Origin: Gibbula magus
Taxonomy: Eukaryota > Mollusca > Gastropoda > Trochida > Trochidae
Direction: 5' to 3'
Assembly (NCBI GenBank): GCA_936450465.1
Contig: OW388299.1
Span: 44,709,386 to 44,773,385 of the forward strand
DNA: 64,000 nt
Made by a program: the position numbers and the translations under genes. Position 1 is the stretch's first letter, and every line of letters starts with the position of its first letter. Shown piece after piece: positions 34,912-49,900 of the stretch. The notes under the pieces were generated by a model. The model searched no databases, had not been told where the DNA came from, and worked only from the letters and a program-made list of their open reading frames with translations.

Positions 34912-37900
34912 CAGAGAGAGACAGGGAGAGAGAGAGAGAGTGTTTATTCAAGTGTCACGCAGTTTACAATAAAACAGAATACAGATACAGAGACAGACAG
35001 ACAGACACACAGAGAGAGACAGACACAGAGACAGACACAGAAACAGAGACAGAGACAGAGACAGAGACAGAGAGAGTGTTTATTCAAGTGTCACGCAGTT
35101 TACAATAAAACAGAATACAGATAAAATACATTTGGTAAAACTGCCCGACCGCAATCGACCTATAAGACACGATAACTTTATAAAAGGCGTGGGCGTCTTT
35201 CCACAGAGAACTAGACTGATCGAATGTCACTAAGCTAGCAGTAGTGCAGTTTACTTTTTTTTTTACCGATGCACGGGCATGTATCGTGAACAGTGTCCTC
35301 ATTTCACAAAGCAACTTTGTTAAGGTTAATCTTTGACCCAATTCTTAAAATCTCTAGGCATTGCAATTACTCTTCATCAACAGATCACCGATTATCCGTC
35401 ATTATTTTGAGGTGGTAATCTCCTCAGCTGGCATTACATTTAAAGGCGCTGTAGCACGCCGTTTTTCCTTAAATAAAGTGCTCTCAGGAAAATGTAAATA
35501 AATGTTACCAATGGCTAAATAATACTCCCAAATCAATAAAAAGAGTTCTAAAACGAATGTACGTGGTTCAGTTAAGCGTGAGTCCATTTCCAATCAAGCG
35601 GCCATTTTAAAGTGTTCACATTAAATGGCCACTCGAAGGTAGTTCGAGTGATCTGACTGATAAAACGATACCTTAACACCAAGAGTAGAGTTTCAAATAT
35701 GGTACACTGATGGAAAGGTCAAACATCTTGCTGTCTAATCTTTCCAAATCTCATGAAACTTACAACTATACATGAATATATACTGAAGAGTTCCACAAAA
35801 TTGTCACGTTATAAGATCGCACAATTTTCTGCCAATACCGTTTTCTATGGATATGGATGTCGTGTAATAAAACTGTTACCCTCTAACATACTTAACTATA
35901 TATTGTAAAAACTCTAATAATAAATGGCAAATTTTGGGGAAGTAAAATGCAAAAACGCGCTACAGCTCCCATGGTTCGCAAGTTCTAGCCGATGCTCGCA
36001 AGTTTCACAGCAATGCGTAGCCACATGGCGTTGTGGGCTTTCTCCCTACAATAATACCAGCAGCCGTGATATAAGTGAAAAACTCTTGAAAGCGGTGTTA
36101 AACCCAAACTCACTTCACCTTACCGATATAACACATGTTATACATTCATTAGTGGAATATGTAAATATTTAGGCGTTTAGGACATCATACTAACCATTGG
36201 TAGGACCATTATTCGGACCCAAGGGTCCATGCACACGAGTTTATAATTACCCGTTATTGCAGTTTACTTAATAAAATAGTGTTTTTTTTTTTTTTTTTTT
36301 TTTTTTATTTTCCATATATTAAGGTACAGGCAAACAATATTAAATGACAAAACAACGGTACATATAAACAGGTTCGTAAATCCAAACTTGGCTGATACAA
36401 TTCATAAGAGTTAATTTTCCAAGTAACAAATGTAAAGTTGACCAGTATTAGAAAAAACATAATCTCTGTTCCTGTTGACAGAAAAACATATTTAGACATA
36501 TCGTAGTAATGTACACTTGCCTTTTTAAATGATCTAATTTAGGTTTAAAACCATTTATGCTGCATCGATATAGATACTGTTTGACAAGAAGAACGATTGC
36601 ATTAACAAGATTATTGTTCTTTCCTTTGATAAAATAGTTGGTTGTAATCTCATTTACATCCATTATATTTCTAGGTCATAGGTCATCAAAGCTGTGAAAT
36701 GTCGACTCGCTCTGGTGATTGCAACAAGTCTTTTGTCATTCAGACGGTTATGAATTTAGGAACGTTGAGCACTAGCTTTCAGCACAAGTACGAGGGGCGT
36801 TCAATAAGTGTTGCAAGCGGGGCATTGGTGTTTACATAAACAGTGTCAGCTTATAGCAGGTGTTACTATAGTCAAAACATAACATTGACACATGTCAAAA
36901 CAATTTCTAGACATAACAATTATTTAGATATAATAGCTGCGCTGACCTAGGGGTCTCCATAATCATGGATTCTCTCAAACATGAACAACGCGCTGTGATC
37001 AAGTTCCTTACTAAAGAGGGATGCAAAGCTACAGAAATACATAATCGTATGTGTAATGTGATGGGTAAGGATGCTCCTAACTTTTCAACAGTTTGTCGCT
37101 GGTCTCTTCAGTTCAAGCGGGGCAGGGAGTCCTTAGACGATGACCCACGGTCAGGCAGGCCATCTGAAGTCACCCGTCCGGAAGTTATTGCCGCTATCGA
37201 AAGACGAATTTTAGCTGACCGCCGTGTTAAAGTTTCTGAACTGTCTTTGGAATTCCAGATGTCAGTTGGAAGTGTTGAAAAAATAATTCATGACCATCTT
37301 GGTATGTCCAAGGTATCTGCAAGATGGGTACCCAGAAACCTCACAGCACAAGATCGCCAGAAAAGAACCGAAAGTTGCATGGAGCTCCTGGATCGGTTTA
37401 ATGCGGATGAAGCCAGGTTTTTGTCTCGTCTGGTGACAGGTGACGAAACCTGGATCCACCACTGGGACCCGGAAACTAAACTGGAATCCAAGCAATGGAA
37501 GCACCCGAGTTCACCGCCTCCCCTGAAGTTTCGCACTCAACCATCAGCTGGCAAGGTTATGGCGACAATCTTTTGGGATGCAAAAGGCATATTATTAATT
37601 GATTACTTGCCAACCAAAACTACAATGAATGGTCAATATTATGCCAACCTAATGCAAGAATTGCGAAAGACAATTCGACAGAAACGCCGTGGAATGTTGA
37701 CACGTGGTGTTCTGATTTTGCATGACAACGTTCCAGTCCACAAGTCAAGAGTTGCACAGGCCGCTATACGTGATTGTGGATTCGAACAGCTTAACCACCC
37801 ACCCTACAGCCCAGACCTAGCCCCCAGTGACTACTTCCTGTTCAGAAACCTGAAATCCGCCCTACGTGGAAGGCACTTCCGGGATGACGAAGACGTCAAA

Positions 37901-40900
37901 GCTGCCACATAGGCGTGGTTAGGGGGGCAAACGGAAGACTTCTACAAAAGCGGCATCAACATTCTTAAAGGGAAATGGAATAAGTGTATTGAGGTGAAGG
38001 GTAACTATATTGAAAAATAAAAGTAAAAAATTTACTACGCGAGTTGGTTTTATATTGAAGTTGCAACACTTATTGAACGCCCCTCGTATGTATATAAACA
38101 GGAATGTCCTTTCGAATTTCGGTTCCTCAAAAATACCCCGATAGCACCCTCTCTTTAAAATTCGGTATCATATCATATAGGAAAAATATTCTCCACGGCT
38201 GTCTTTTACACGATACTAACAATTGACCCAATACAGGTGAATCATTGTTTAAATGGACGTTTAACCCCAACGTAATTCTTCCCCTTTTTTACCCGAGAGC
38301 AACAATAGTTGAATTATACACGGTTGAACGTAAACAATTATAAAGGCGTTTTGTATCATTAATTACACCACATTAGAATTGACGGTGGGCACTCGGGGAG
38401 TCTATAGGGTATCTGTATGCGGGCTCATGGCTACCTTCATAATGAATATTCATGCTGATTAGGATTCAATCAAATAATGTAATCAACTATGACCTATTAT
38501 ATAAGTAATTATAGTAACTTATTAATCGTCACGAAGTCTACATAGTTAATATTATTTAAGAACACGGCACAATTAGATACATGTACAGCGAATATTTGTT
38601 ATACATTAATCGTTTTCTCAATCATTTATGTTCATATACTGAGGAAATGTAAAAACGCACAGAAGTGTTTCAGCGTACTGTTTTATATTTTTATTCCCAA
38701 GAAATCACATTACATGGCATTTGTATACAAGCATATAAGATAATGTTTACATTTGTTGGTACATATGAATATGAAAATATGCAAAAAACAAAACTTGTTG
38801 ATTTGTATGATGTCATCTCAAGTTAAAAAGAGTGTTGACATTCTTCGTACACAATGATGTGGCCTAATCATTGTAAACAGTAGTTTCTTGCACATTGTAA
38901 ATAAAGGGATTGAATGGAAGAAGCAAGATGATCATAGTGAATAAGGTTATATTAATAGAGTGTGGAGTGATGACCAAAACGCAAAACATTTTGTTTGTTC
39001 ATTGTTCGAGTAAGCAATGTATTTGCATAATTTATAGTATCTTCTTATTAGCGTACGTTTTTTTTATTCATTTGTAAAACATCAAATGTAAATGGTGGCA
39101 CGTGGTCATGTGCATAGCTCAGTCGACCGCTATCAGTTAAGTTCAGCAACAGGGGGCGTGGCTCGCTGGATGGGTGGGTTACCCGCCTCATTGCTGAATG
39201 AAAACTGAGAGTTTGAAGGGTGATTCCCTGCCCCACACTGAGACATAAGTTGAGAGGATCATGGTGTCACCTTGGGCAAGAGGCTTTATTTGAAATGTGC
39301 CTCTGTTCACTCAGCAGTACAATTGCGTACCTGGTTTGGAAGTGTAGGCAATGTGACAGATAACCTTCGAGCGCCTTAATTGGCAGCACAGTTTGCATAC
39401 TCCAAAGGGAGTTGAGAATGAAAAAGGAACGATGTTGTTCCTTACACCAAGGTAATAATGTGTGTAGCGCTTTGAGCATAGCCCTTTGTGTTGTGGAGTT
39501 CAGCGCGATATAATTATATATATATATAATCCTCATTATTATTATGTTGTTGTCTCATATCAATCTCGGCTATGCGTTTTAAAAGTTCCTCAGTATACAT
39601 GACTTCAGCAATATTTCCTATAATGCACAGTGTTGTAAGTAAAATTCCATTATACGCCTAGTACATGTATGTATGCGTAACTTTCTCAACATGTAGGTAG
39701 CTGTATTTATTCTGCCAACATATGTAGACTACAAGGTAAATATAGAATGTTTAGCTTACGCAAATACGAGTGGGGTTTACAGGTAAAGAGAAGATGTGGC
39801 GGGACTCTCGCAACTTCCAAATGCAAGGCATAACTCTTGCCAGTCTGCATTACTGGCTGATTTAACCCTTGCGGTATTTCCCTCGCTTTCTTGTGTCGAG
39901 GCAGTGAATCGCTGCACTGGAAATGCATAGCGGGCCTGGATTTCTAAACACAGATTTCTTAAGGAAATACTGCAAGGCCTAAATCAGCTAGTAATGGAGA
40001 CTGGCAAGAGTTATGCCTTGCATTGGGAAGTTGGACTCTCGAGGCGTATGGTTATGTTAACCTGTCGTTAATTTTTATTTTATAATTTGTAATTCTTTAT
40101 ATCAAAGCATTTAAATAGACCAACAAGAAACATATAGAGATAGTTAGTAAGAGATTGACAGTTGTATGGTGCTTTTAAACCTTTAAAATGTATATTTTGT
40201 TCACATTAAAGGGGTGGGGCGCACTAGCGCGTTTTGGCAGGGTTGGGATCCCGACTTCTTTGTCTGCCGTAGTGAGCTGTTTTACATGCAGTTTTGGGTG
40301 CAAGCAATACAACCATAAGTCACCTTTTCCAGAACGTGCTCACAGGTTTCACCGCAAAGCATAGCCACATTGATGTTGCCGTGATAAAAGTGATCTACTC
40401 ATGGAAACGGTCACTCGATGCCAGATAAGTGAGATGACAATGATGATCCATTAACCTCATCTAACCTGACTGAAACGAATGATAAAACAATTATTACATC
40501 GATCCAAATGATCAAAATCCGTAAGAACCAATGTTTTTCGAAAACAGTTTTTGCCTTTAATTTAGCGGTTCACAAAACATTAGTTAATCTTTGACCCAAT
40601 TCTTAAAATCTCTAGGCATTGCAATTACTCTTCATCAACAGATCACCGATTATCCGTCATTATTTTGAGGTGGTAATCTCCTCAGCTGGCATTACATTTA
40701 AAGGCGCTGTAGCACGCCGTTTTTCCTTAAATAAAGTGCTCTCAGGAAAATGTAAATAAATGTTACCAATGGCTAAATAATACTCCCAAATCAATAAAAA
40801 GAGTTCTAAAACGAATGTACGTGGTTCAGTTAAGCGTGAGTCCATTTCCAATCAAGCGGCCATTTTAAAGTGTTCACATTAAATGGCCACTCGAAGGTAG

Positions 40901-43900
40901 TTCGAGTGATCTGACTGATAAAACGATACCTTAACACCAAGAGTAGAGTTTCAAATATGGTACACTGATGGAAAGGTCAAACATCTTGCTGTCTAATCTT
41001 TCCAAATCTCATGAAACTTACAACTATACATGAATATATACTGAAGAGTTCCACAAAATTGTCACGTTATAAGATCGCACAATTTTCTGCCAATACCGTT
41101 TTCTATGGATATGGATGTCGTGTAATAAAACTGTTACCCTCTAACATACTTAACTATATATTGTAAAAACTCTAATAATAAATGGCAAATTTTGGGGAAG
41201 TAAAATGCAAAAACGCGCTACAGCTCCCATGGTTCGCAAGTTCTAGCCGATGCTCGCAAGTTTCACAGCAATGCGTAGCCACATGGCGTTGTGGGCTTTC
41301 TCCCTACAATAATACCAGCAGCCGTGATATAAGTGAAAAACTCTTGAAAGCGGTGTTAAACCCAAACTCACTTCACCTTACCGATATAACACATGTTATA
41401 CATTCATTAGTGGAATATGTAAATATTTAGGCGTTTAGGACATCATACTAACCATTGGTAGGACCATTATTCGGACCCAAGGGTCCATGCACACGAGTTT
41501 ATAATTACCCGTTATTGCAGTTTACTTAATAAAATAGTGTTTTTTTTATTTTTTATTTTTTTTATTTTCCATATATTAAGGTACAGGCAAACAATATTAA
41601 ATGACAAAACAACGGTACATATAAACAGGTTCGTAAATCCAAACTTGGCTGATACAATTCATAAGAGTTAATTTTCCAAGTAACAAATGTAAAGTTGACC
41701 AGTATTAGAAAAACATAATCTCTGTTCCTGTTGACAGAAAAACATATTTAGACATATCGTAGTAATGTACACTTGCCTTTTTAAATGATCTAATTTAGGT
41801 TTAAAACCATTTATGCTGCATCGATATAGATACTGTTTGACAAGAAGAATGATTGCATTAACAAGATTATTGTTCTTTCCTTTGATAAAATAGTTGGTTG
41901 TAATCTCATTTACATCCATTATATTTCTAGGTCATAGGTCATCAAAGCTGTGAAATGTCGACTCGCTCTGGTGATTGCAACAAGTCTTTTGTCATTCAGT
42001 CGGTTATGAATTTAGGAACGTTGAGCACTAGCTTTCAGCACAAGTACGAGGGGCGTTCAATAAGTGTTGCAAGCGGGGCATTGGTGTTTACATAAACAGT
42101 GTCAGCTTATAGCAGGTGTTACTATAGTCAAAACATAACATTGACACATGTCAAAACAATTTCTAGACATAACAATTATTTAGATATAATAGCTGCGCTG
42201 ACCTAGGGGTCTCCATAATCATGGATTCTCTCAAACATGAACAACGCGCTGTGATCAAGTTCCTTACTAAAGAGGGATGCAAAGCTACAGAAATACATAA
42301 TCGTATGTGTAATGTGATGGGTAAGGATGCTCCTAACTTTTCAACAGTTTGTCGCTGGTCTCTTCAGTTCAAGCGGGGCAGGGAGTCCTTAGACGATGAC
42401 CCACGGTCAGGCAGGCCATCTGAAGTCACCCGTCCGGAAGTTATTGCCGCTATCGAAAGACGAATTTTAGCTGACCGCCGTGTTAAAGTTTCTGAACTGT
42501 CTTTGGAATTCCAGATGTCAGTTGGAAGTGTTGAAAAAATAATTCATGACCATCTTGGTATGTCCAAGGTATCTGCAAGATGGGTACCCAGAAACCTCAC
42601 AGCACAAGATCGCCAGAAAAGAACCGAAAGTTGCATGGAGCTCCTGGATCGGTTTAATGCGGATGAAGCCAGGTTTTTGTCTCGTCTGGTGACAGGTGAC
42701 GAAACCTGGATCCACCACTGGGACCCGGAAACTAAACTGGAATCCAAGCAATGGAAGCACCCGAGTTCACCGCCTCCCCTGAAGTTTCGCACTCAACCAT
42801 CAGCTGGCAAGGTTATGGCGACAATCTTTTGGGATGCAAAAGGCATATTATTAATTGATTACTTGCCAACCAAAACTACAATGAATGGTCAATATTATGC
42901 CAACCTAATGCAAGAATTGCGAAAGACAATTCGACAGAAACGCCGTGGAATGTTGACACGTGGTGTTCTGATTTTGCATGACAACGTTCCAGTCCACAAG
43001 TCAAGAGTTGCACAGGCCGCTATACGTGATTGTGGATTCGAACAGCTTAACCACCCACCCTACAGCCCAGACCTAGCCCCCAGTGACTACTTCCTGTTCA
43101 GAAACCTGAAATCCGCCCTACGTGGAAGGCACTTCCGGGATGACGAAGACGTCAAAGCTGCCACAGAGGCGTGGTTAGGGGGGCAAACGGAAGACTTCTA
43201 CAAAAGCGGCATCAACATTCTTAAAGAGAAATGGAATAAGTGTATTGAGGTGAAGGGTAACTATATTGAAAAATAAAAGTAAAAAATTTACTACGCGAGT
43301 TGGTTTTATATTGAAGTTGCAATACTTATTGAACGCCCCTCGTATGTATATAAACAGGAATGTCCTTTCGAATTTCGGTTCCTCAAAAATACCCCGATAG
43401 AACCCTCTCTTTAAAATTCGGTATCATATCATATAGGAAAAATATTCTCCACGGCTGTCTTTTACACGATACTAACAATTGACCCAATACAGGTGAATCA
43501 TTGTTTAAATGGACGTTTAACCCCAACGTAATTCTTCCCCTTTTTTACCCGAGAGCAACAATAGTTGAATTATACACGGTTGAACGTAAACAATTATAAA
43601 GGCGTTTTGTATCATTAATTACACCACATTAGAATTGACGGTGGGCACTCGGGGAGTCTATAGGGTATCTGTATGCGGGCTCATGGCTACCTTCATAATG
43701 AATATTCATGCTGATTAGGATTCAATCAAATAATGTAATCAACTATGACCTATTATATAAGTAATTATAGTAACTTATTAATCGTCACGAAGTCTACATA
43801 GTTAATATTATTTAAGAACACGGCACAATTAGATACATGTACAGCGAATATTTGTTATACATTAATCGTTTTCTCAATCATTTATGTTCATATACTGAGG

Positions 43901-46900
43901 AAATGTAAAAACGCACAGAAGTGTTTCAGCGTACTGTTTTATATTTTTATTCCCAAGAAATCACATTACATGGCATTTGTATACAAGCATATAAGATAAT
44001 GTTTATATGGTACATATGAATATGAAAATATGCAAAAAACAAAACTTGTTGATTTGTATGATGTCATCTCAAGTTAAAAAGAGTGTTGACATTCTTCGTA
44101 CACAATGATGTGGCCTAATCATTGTAAACAGTAGTTTCTTGCACATTGTAAATAAAGGGATTGAATGGAAGAAGCAAGATGATCATAGTGAATAAGGTTA
44201 TATTAATAGAGTGTGGAGTGATGACCAAAACGCAAAACATTTTGTTTGTTCATTGTTCGAGTAAGCAATGTATTTGCATAATTTATAGTATCTTCTTATT
44301 AGCGTACGTTTTTTTTATTCATTTGTAAAACATCAAATGTAAATGGTGGCACGTGGTCATGTGCATAGCTCAGTCGACCGCTATCAGTTAAGTTCAGCAA
44401 CAGGGGGCGTGGCTCGCTGGATGGGTGGGTTACCCGCCTCATTGCTGAATGAAAACTGAGAGTTTGAAGGGTGATTCCCTGCCCCACACTGAGACATAAG
44501 TTGAGAGGATCATGGTGTCACCTTGGGCAAGAGGCTTTATTTGAAATGTGCCTCTGTTCACTCAGCAGTACAATTGCGTACCTGGTTTGGAAGTGTAGGC
44601 AATGTGACAGATAACCTTCGAGCGCCTTAATTGGCAGCACAGTTTGCATACTCCAAAGGGAGTTGAGAATGAAAAAGGAACGATGTTGTTCCTTACACCA
44701 AGGTAATAATGTGTGTAGCGCTTTGAGCATAGCCCTTTGTGTTGTGGAGTTCAGCGCGATATAATTATATATATATAATCCTCATTATTATTATGTTGTT
44801 GTCTCATATCAATCTCGGCTATGCGTTTTAAAAGTTCCTCAGTATACATGACTTCAGCAATATTTCCTATAATGCACAGTGTTGTAAGTAAAATTCCATT
44901 ATACGCCTAGTACATGTATGTATGCGTAACTTTCTCAACATGTAGGTAGCTGTATTTATTCTGCCAACATATGTAGACTACAAGGTAAATATAGAATGTT
45001 TAGCTTACGCAAATACGAGTGGGGTTTACAGGTAAAGAGAAGATGTGGCGGGACTCTCGCAACTTCCAAATGCAAGGCATAACTCTTGCCAGTCTGCATT
45101 ACTGGCTGATATAACCCTTGCGGTATTTCCCTCGCTTTCTTGTGTCGAGGCAGTGAATCGCTGCACTGGAAATGCATAGCGGGCCTGGATTTCTAAACAC
45201 AGATTTCTTAAGGAAATACTGCAAGGCCTAAATCAGCTAGTAATGGAGACTGGCAAGAGTTATGCCTTGCATTGGGAAGTTGGACTCTCGAGGCGTATGG
45301 TTATGTTAACCTGTCGTTAATTTTTATTTTATAATTTGTAATTCTTTATATCAAAGCATTTAAATAGACCAACAAGAAACATATAGAGATAGTTAGTAAG
45401 AGATTGACAGTTGTATGGTGCTTTTAAACCTTTAAAATGTATATTTTGTTCACATTAAAGGGGTGGGGCGCACTAGCGCGTTTTGGCAGGGTTGGGATCC
45501 CGACTTCTTTGTCTGCCGTAGTGAGCTGTTTTACATGCAGTTTTGGGTGCAAGCAATACAACCATAAGTCACCTTTTCCAGAACGTGCTCACAGGTTTCA
45601 CCGCAAAGCATAGTCACATTGATGTTGCCGTGATAAAAGTGATCTACTCATGGAAACGGTCACTCGATGCCAGATAAGTGAGATGACAATGATGATCCAT
45701 TAACCTCATCTAACCTGACTGAAACGAATGATAAAACAATTATTACATCGATCCAAATGATCAAAATCCGTAAGAACCAATGTTTTTCGAAAACAGTTTT
45801 TGCCTTTAATTTAGCGGTTCACAAAACATTAGTTCGGGAATAAATAATCAATGCATCTGAAATGTACTTTGTGATCAGGTTTTGAATATCAGTGAATGTT
45901 TATGTTCAGTTTTTGGATGAACTTAAGCTTATGTTATGATTCCAATCAAATATGACAATCATTCTTCTGATGTCATTTCTTTGTCGAGGTCTCGGTGGTC
46001 GATCGAGTCAGCTTTTGGGAAAATCGGTGCTGGTTATTGGTACCCATCCCGAAACAGTACAAGAATTTATGCTATGGCAGATCTGATCCCAAAAATACTT
46101 TTGAAGTCAAAAGAAACTAATTTTATGAAAACTTTCTTTTTAAGATGAATTAACATATAATTTGACAAAAATAGTTTTACTCAAGTCATGAAAATTATCC
46201 TTTCAAAGGAATATTAACATATAAACTATGAAATATATCTACTGTTAACCAGCTTATGTCCAATGACTACATATTTGCCCTAAATTTCGAAAGAATGTGT
46301 CTATCTTTAGTCTACATTTTATCTATTTTATCCTCTCAGGTGTTAAAAGCATAGCTTCAAGTCAAGTTTGTTGTTATTGTTGAATGTTGTGTTGACACAA
46401 GAGAGAAATAAACAACCGACCTGGAAGTAAGTTATAAATCACACTCAAGGCTATATGACTCCTGAGTTAGCCAGCTACCGTATTTCCTCGAATACAACCC
46501 GAGGTTCTATTTCGTATAGCATCCCTCGGGTTCTATTCGAGACCCGGGTTTTATTCGAGGAAATGTTGTATGATCGCAGGTTATACATGTACTTCAGCAC
46601 CCCTTACCCCCGGGTTCTATTCGGGGCAGGGGCGGGATAGCACAGTGATTATCGCGTTCGGCTTCGGATCAAGAGGTCCGGGGTTCGAATGCCGCCAGGC
46701 AACTTTGTCTGCAGCAGAGAACTGTTCCACACGCAGTAAGATTATGTTGCAATGCTACACTGAATTTCAGCAAAGTACCACCCTTGGTTCGCTTGTTCCA
46801 GCCGATGCTCGCAGGTTTCACTGCAATGCATAGCCACATGGCGTTGCGGGCTTTATCCCTGCTATAATACTAGTAGCCGCGATATAAGTGAAATACTCTT

Positions 46901-49900
46901 GAAATCGGCGTTAAACCCCAACTCACCTCACCTCACCTCTATTCGGGGCCAGAGTTGTATTAGAGATCCGGTTTTTATTCGAGGAAATACGGTATGCGGT
47001 ATTCTGATTGCTGTTATAATTCGTTAAACAATCTAGATGATAATGGAGATAGTAACTGGATCTCTTAAGCTAGAACTTTATTTCAAAATGCTTTTGGGCA
47101 TTTATAGATCCACCAAATAGTTGGAGATCCTGTAATCGTTCCAGCTCTTTAAACGACGTTGTTTCAGAAATAGATTCCGTGTGTTTGTTCACTGGTGTGT
47201 AAACGGTGTGAAAACTGTGATTAAAATTGTATAAATGCCGGAGCTTTGCCACCCAGTAGGAAGTCAAGGAACTAGTAAACACCATGCGATAATGTAATTG
47301 AAGAAGAAATACACTTTCTCACTGAGTGTGATTTTTATTCTGATCTTAGTAATAATTTATGGCAGGATATTTCTCTTGTTAATCCTTTCCTTACACAGTT
47401 GTCAAAAACAGCCCAATCTGTATTCATATTACGCAGTTAGAGGTTTGTGAAGCCTCTTGCTGTTCTAGTAATAAACATGTAGAATAGCCGAAAACATGCA
47501 ATCAGCCCCTACAATATAACATTATCATAACAATATTATCTCTAGCTTGTACATGTTTGTGGTGTTACGTCTACCATTATTATCATAAATATGTATATTT
47601 TAGAAATTTATGTGTCTCATAAGCCGTATGAATGTATTCTGTGATATTTTTTATGGATATTGTACCACGTGACACAGAAATAAAACATTTATCTAATCTC
47701 TATCCGATAATATACTATAGTGACTTTAATACAAAAGATAATATAGCCTGTTTCGAGCCCGTTAATTGTCTCAAGATGTAGATTTTCACCTTGACTAGAT
47801 TAAATAATCTGGGAGACTTTTACACAGTCTATATTCCTTCTTTAATAAGTATATCTACCCGGGAAAATAATATGTATGTGTAGTACATACACCGTGTCAA
47901 GGCTGTACACATTCAAGAAGATAAATTTTGAGACGCCCCCGATTCAAAAGGATTCACAATGAATAACAAAACAAGTGCGTGCTATGAACATTCTGTTCAG
48001 TGGGAGACGAGGGCATCTCAAACGTTTTTCTCGCTTTTATTGAGCTTTACATGCGCGGGGTCTTTACTGAAATAAGTCAAATATTTTCATGGACTAATTT
48101 ACACTACCATTGACCTCAAAGTCATTTTTCAGTAAATACATTCCCCATGTTCTTAAAAAACTGTTTCTGTTTTCAAATATCTTTGACTTCTCGTAAGCTT
48201 TTAAGAAATTCAGTACAGTCTTATGCAACATATGTATAAATTTTCATGAATGAGTTCAATAGACCGTGGATATAACCATCATCACACGCACGAGTGATTT
48301 TCAATAACATTTAACCATGAGCTCTGTGAAAGCATTCCTTGGGGAATTCGAATGGAGAACTGGCTTTGGTCACACGAGATAAAAACAATTTTTTGTGTGC
48401 AATTACCGATATCTTGGGAAAGGGCCATGTTGTTTTTTCTTTGAGAGTTTCTTTTAAGATAATACTTTTTTCGGCAACCAGAAGTTAGCACCGAGTTCGT
48501 TATTCGTTATTCGTGATTCGAATCCCGAATCCAGTGCTGGCACCGGGTTCGTTATTCAATAGCTCAATGGGCAGGAATTGGCAAATGGGCTTAAGGCATG
48601 TGCCATCACCCGGCATGCGACCATCGGTATACATTTACGACTTCTTCACCCCTAACTACTGCTCCCCCAGGGTATGTGGAAAGAAGTACTGAGGGGGTCT
48701 CTCTCCCGCTCTTTGGCTATTGGAGTGACAGGCATGATTACATGGAATGTGGATAGGAATGTGGCAGATTTTTATTTTGAATAAAATATTTTGATCTTAT
48801 GACTATGGATTATGTACATGTCAGAGCCATGATATTTTCACCTGAGTTGTCTTACTAACTGCATGCTCAATCTAAATCATTCTGCACCAGCGTGTAAACT
48901 GTCAATACTAAACAGTCACACCTAATGTTATAAGTTTATTATACGGACATATAGTCTAAACTAATATTGCATTTAACATCTGCAGTATCTATATAATTAA
49001 AGTGTATCTGTTTAACGTTATCTTAATAGGCATTTACGAAGTATGGCATGTAAATGCGCTATGCATAAATGTTGCTTTCCTGATTTTCAAACAAAACACT
49101 TAAATTAAGTATTTAAACTTTATATTCTCGTTATGCCTGAGGTGAGAGAATGTGTTTTAATTTAAGTTGATATGTTTGTGATAGATCTAAGTATTAACTA
49201 TGTTGAATTAATACTGCGTTAAAAAAGTGTAGCTGATATAAATATAAATATATATAAGTATATAAATGATGATCACTTTACCATTTTGTAACAAGGCCAA
49301 ACTAAAATGTGTATTGTATCGCTGTATTGTATTGTATCGTTGTGAGTTTTGCGTAATGAATTATCATTCTATTATTTTTAAGTATATTATACATGTATAG
49401 CAAGTGTCTTATTCATAGGTGTTATCAGTACGCCAAGTATAGTGGTGTTTCATTGTGATGACTGCTTTGTTATACACCAGATATTCTTGGAACAGTAATT
49501 CTTTTCTTGATCTGATTAATCAAAACAAATAAATAATACATAACTATGCATCTATACAATAACCGGTAAAGAGAATTCTATGTATACTTTATTATATATG
49601 TAAGTTATGTATATTATACCATTATATTTATTGTTACAGTGTGTTTATGTTTCAATCTACCTGTCAATCATTTCACCATCTAAAGAAATAAAATATCATG
49701 CAGTATCTTTCTACTCATAATAAATATTTACCTGGTTATATAATGAAGAATACTTCACACAAATTACCAGTCAAGTGCATTAGAAATTTAATAGTTTCAG
49801 TGATATCATTTATTTCAAAGGAGTAAAAGGACAGCTAGATTTGAGGGCTCTTTCGCGTTTTTCACAACTACTGTTTTGAATCATGAACTCCGTACTGTCA

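Larger units (their letters stand above)
35325..40585. repeat. 5.26-kb tandem duplication, copy 1
   Basis: From GTTAATCTTTGACCC at 35325 the sequence repeats at 40583 with offset 5258. The junction (CACAAAACATTAG | TTAATCTTTG) shares only GTT, indicating end joining, not homologous recombination between repeats. Contents: a truncated MITE, a SINE fragment, a LINE 3' fragment, a mariner element, a SINE-like conserved repeat and a palindromic MITE. Copies are very similar (estimated above 98% by eye). Confidence 0.93.
40583..45835. repeat. 5.26-kb tandem duplication, copy 2
   Basis: Second copy of 35325-40585, ending ...CACAAAACATTAGTT before unique CGGGAATAAATAATC. It differs from copy 1 in the poly-T tract (about 41540), a small deletion near 44005, an AT-dinucleotide run near 44766 and scattered substitutions. 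Confidence 0.93.

Noticed and set aside
47070..47285. 71-codon minus-strand frame
   Set aside because: Overlaps a + strand LINE relic region and shows no family; probably chance.
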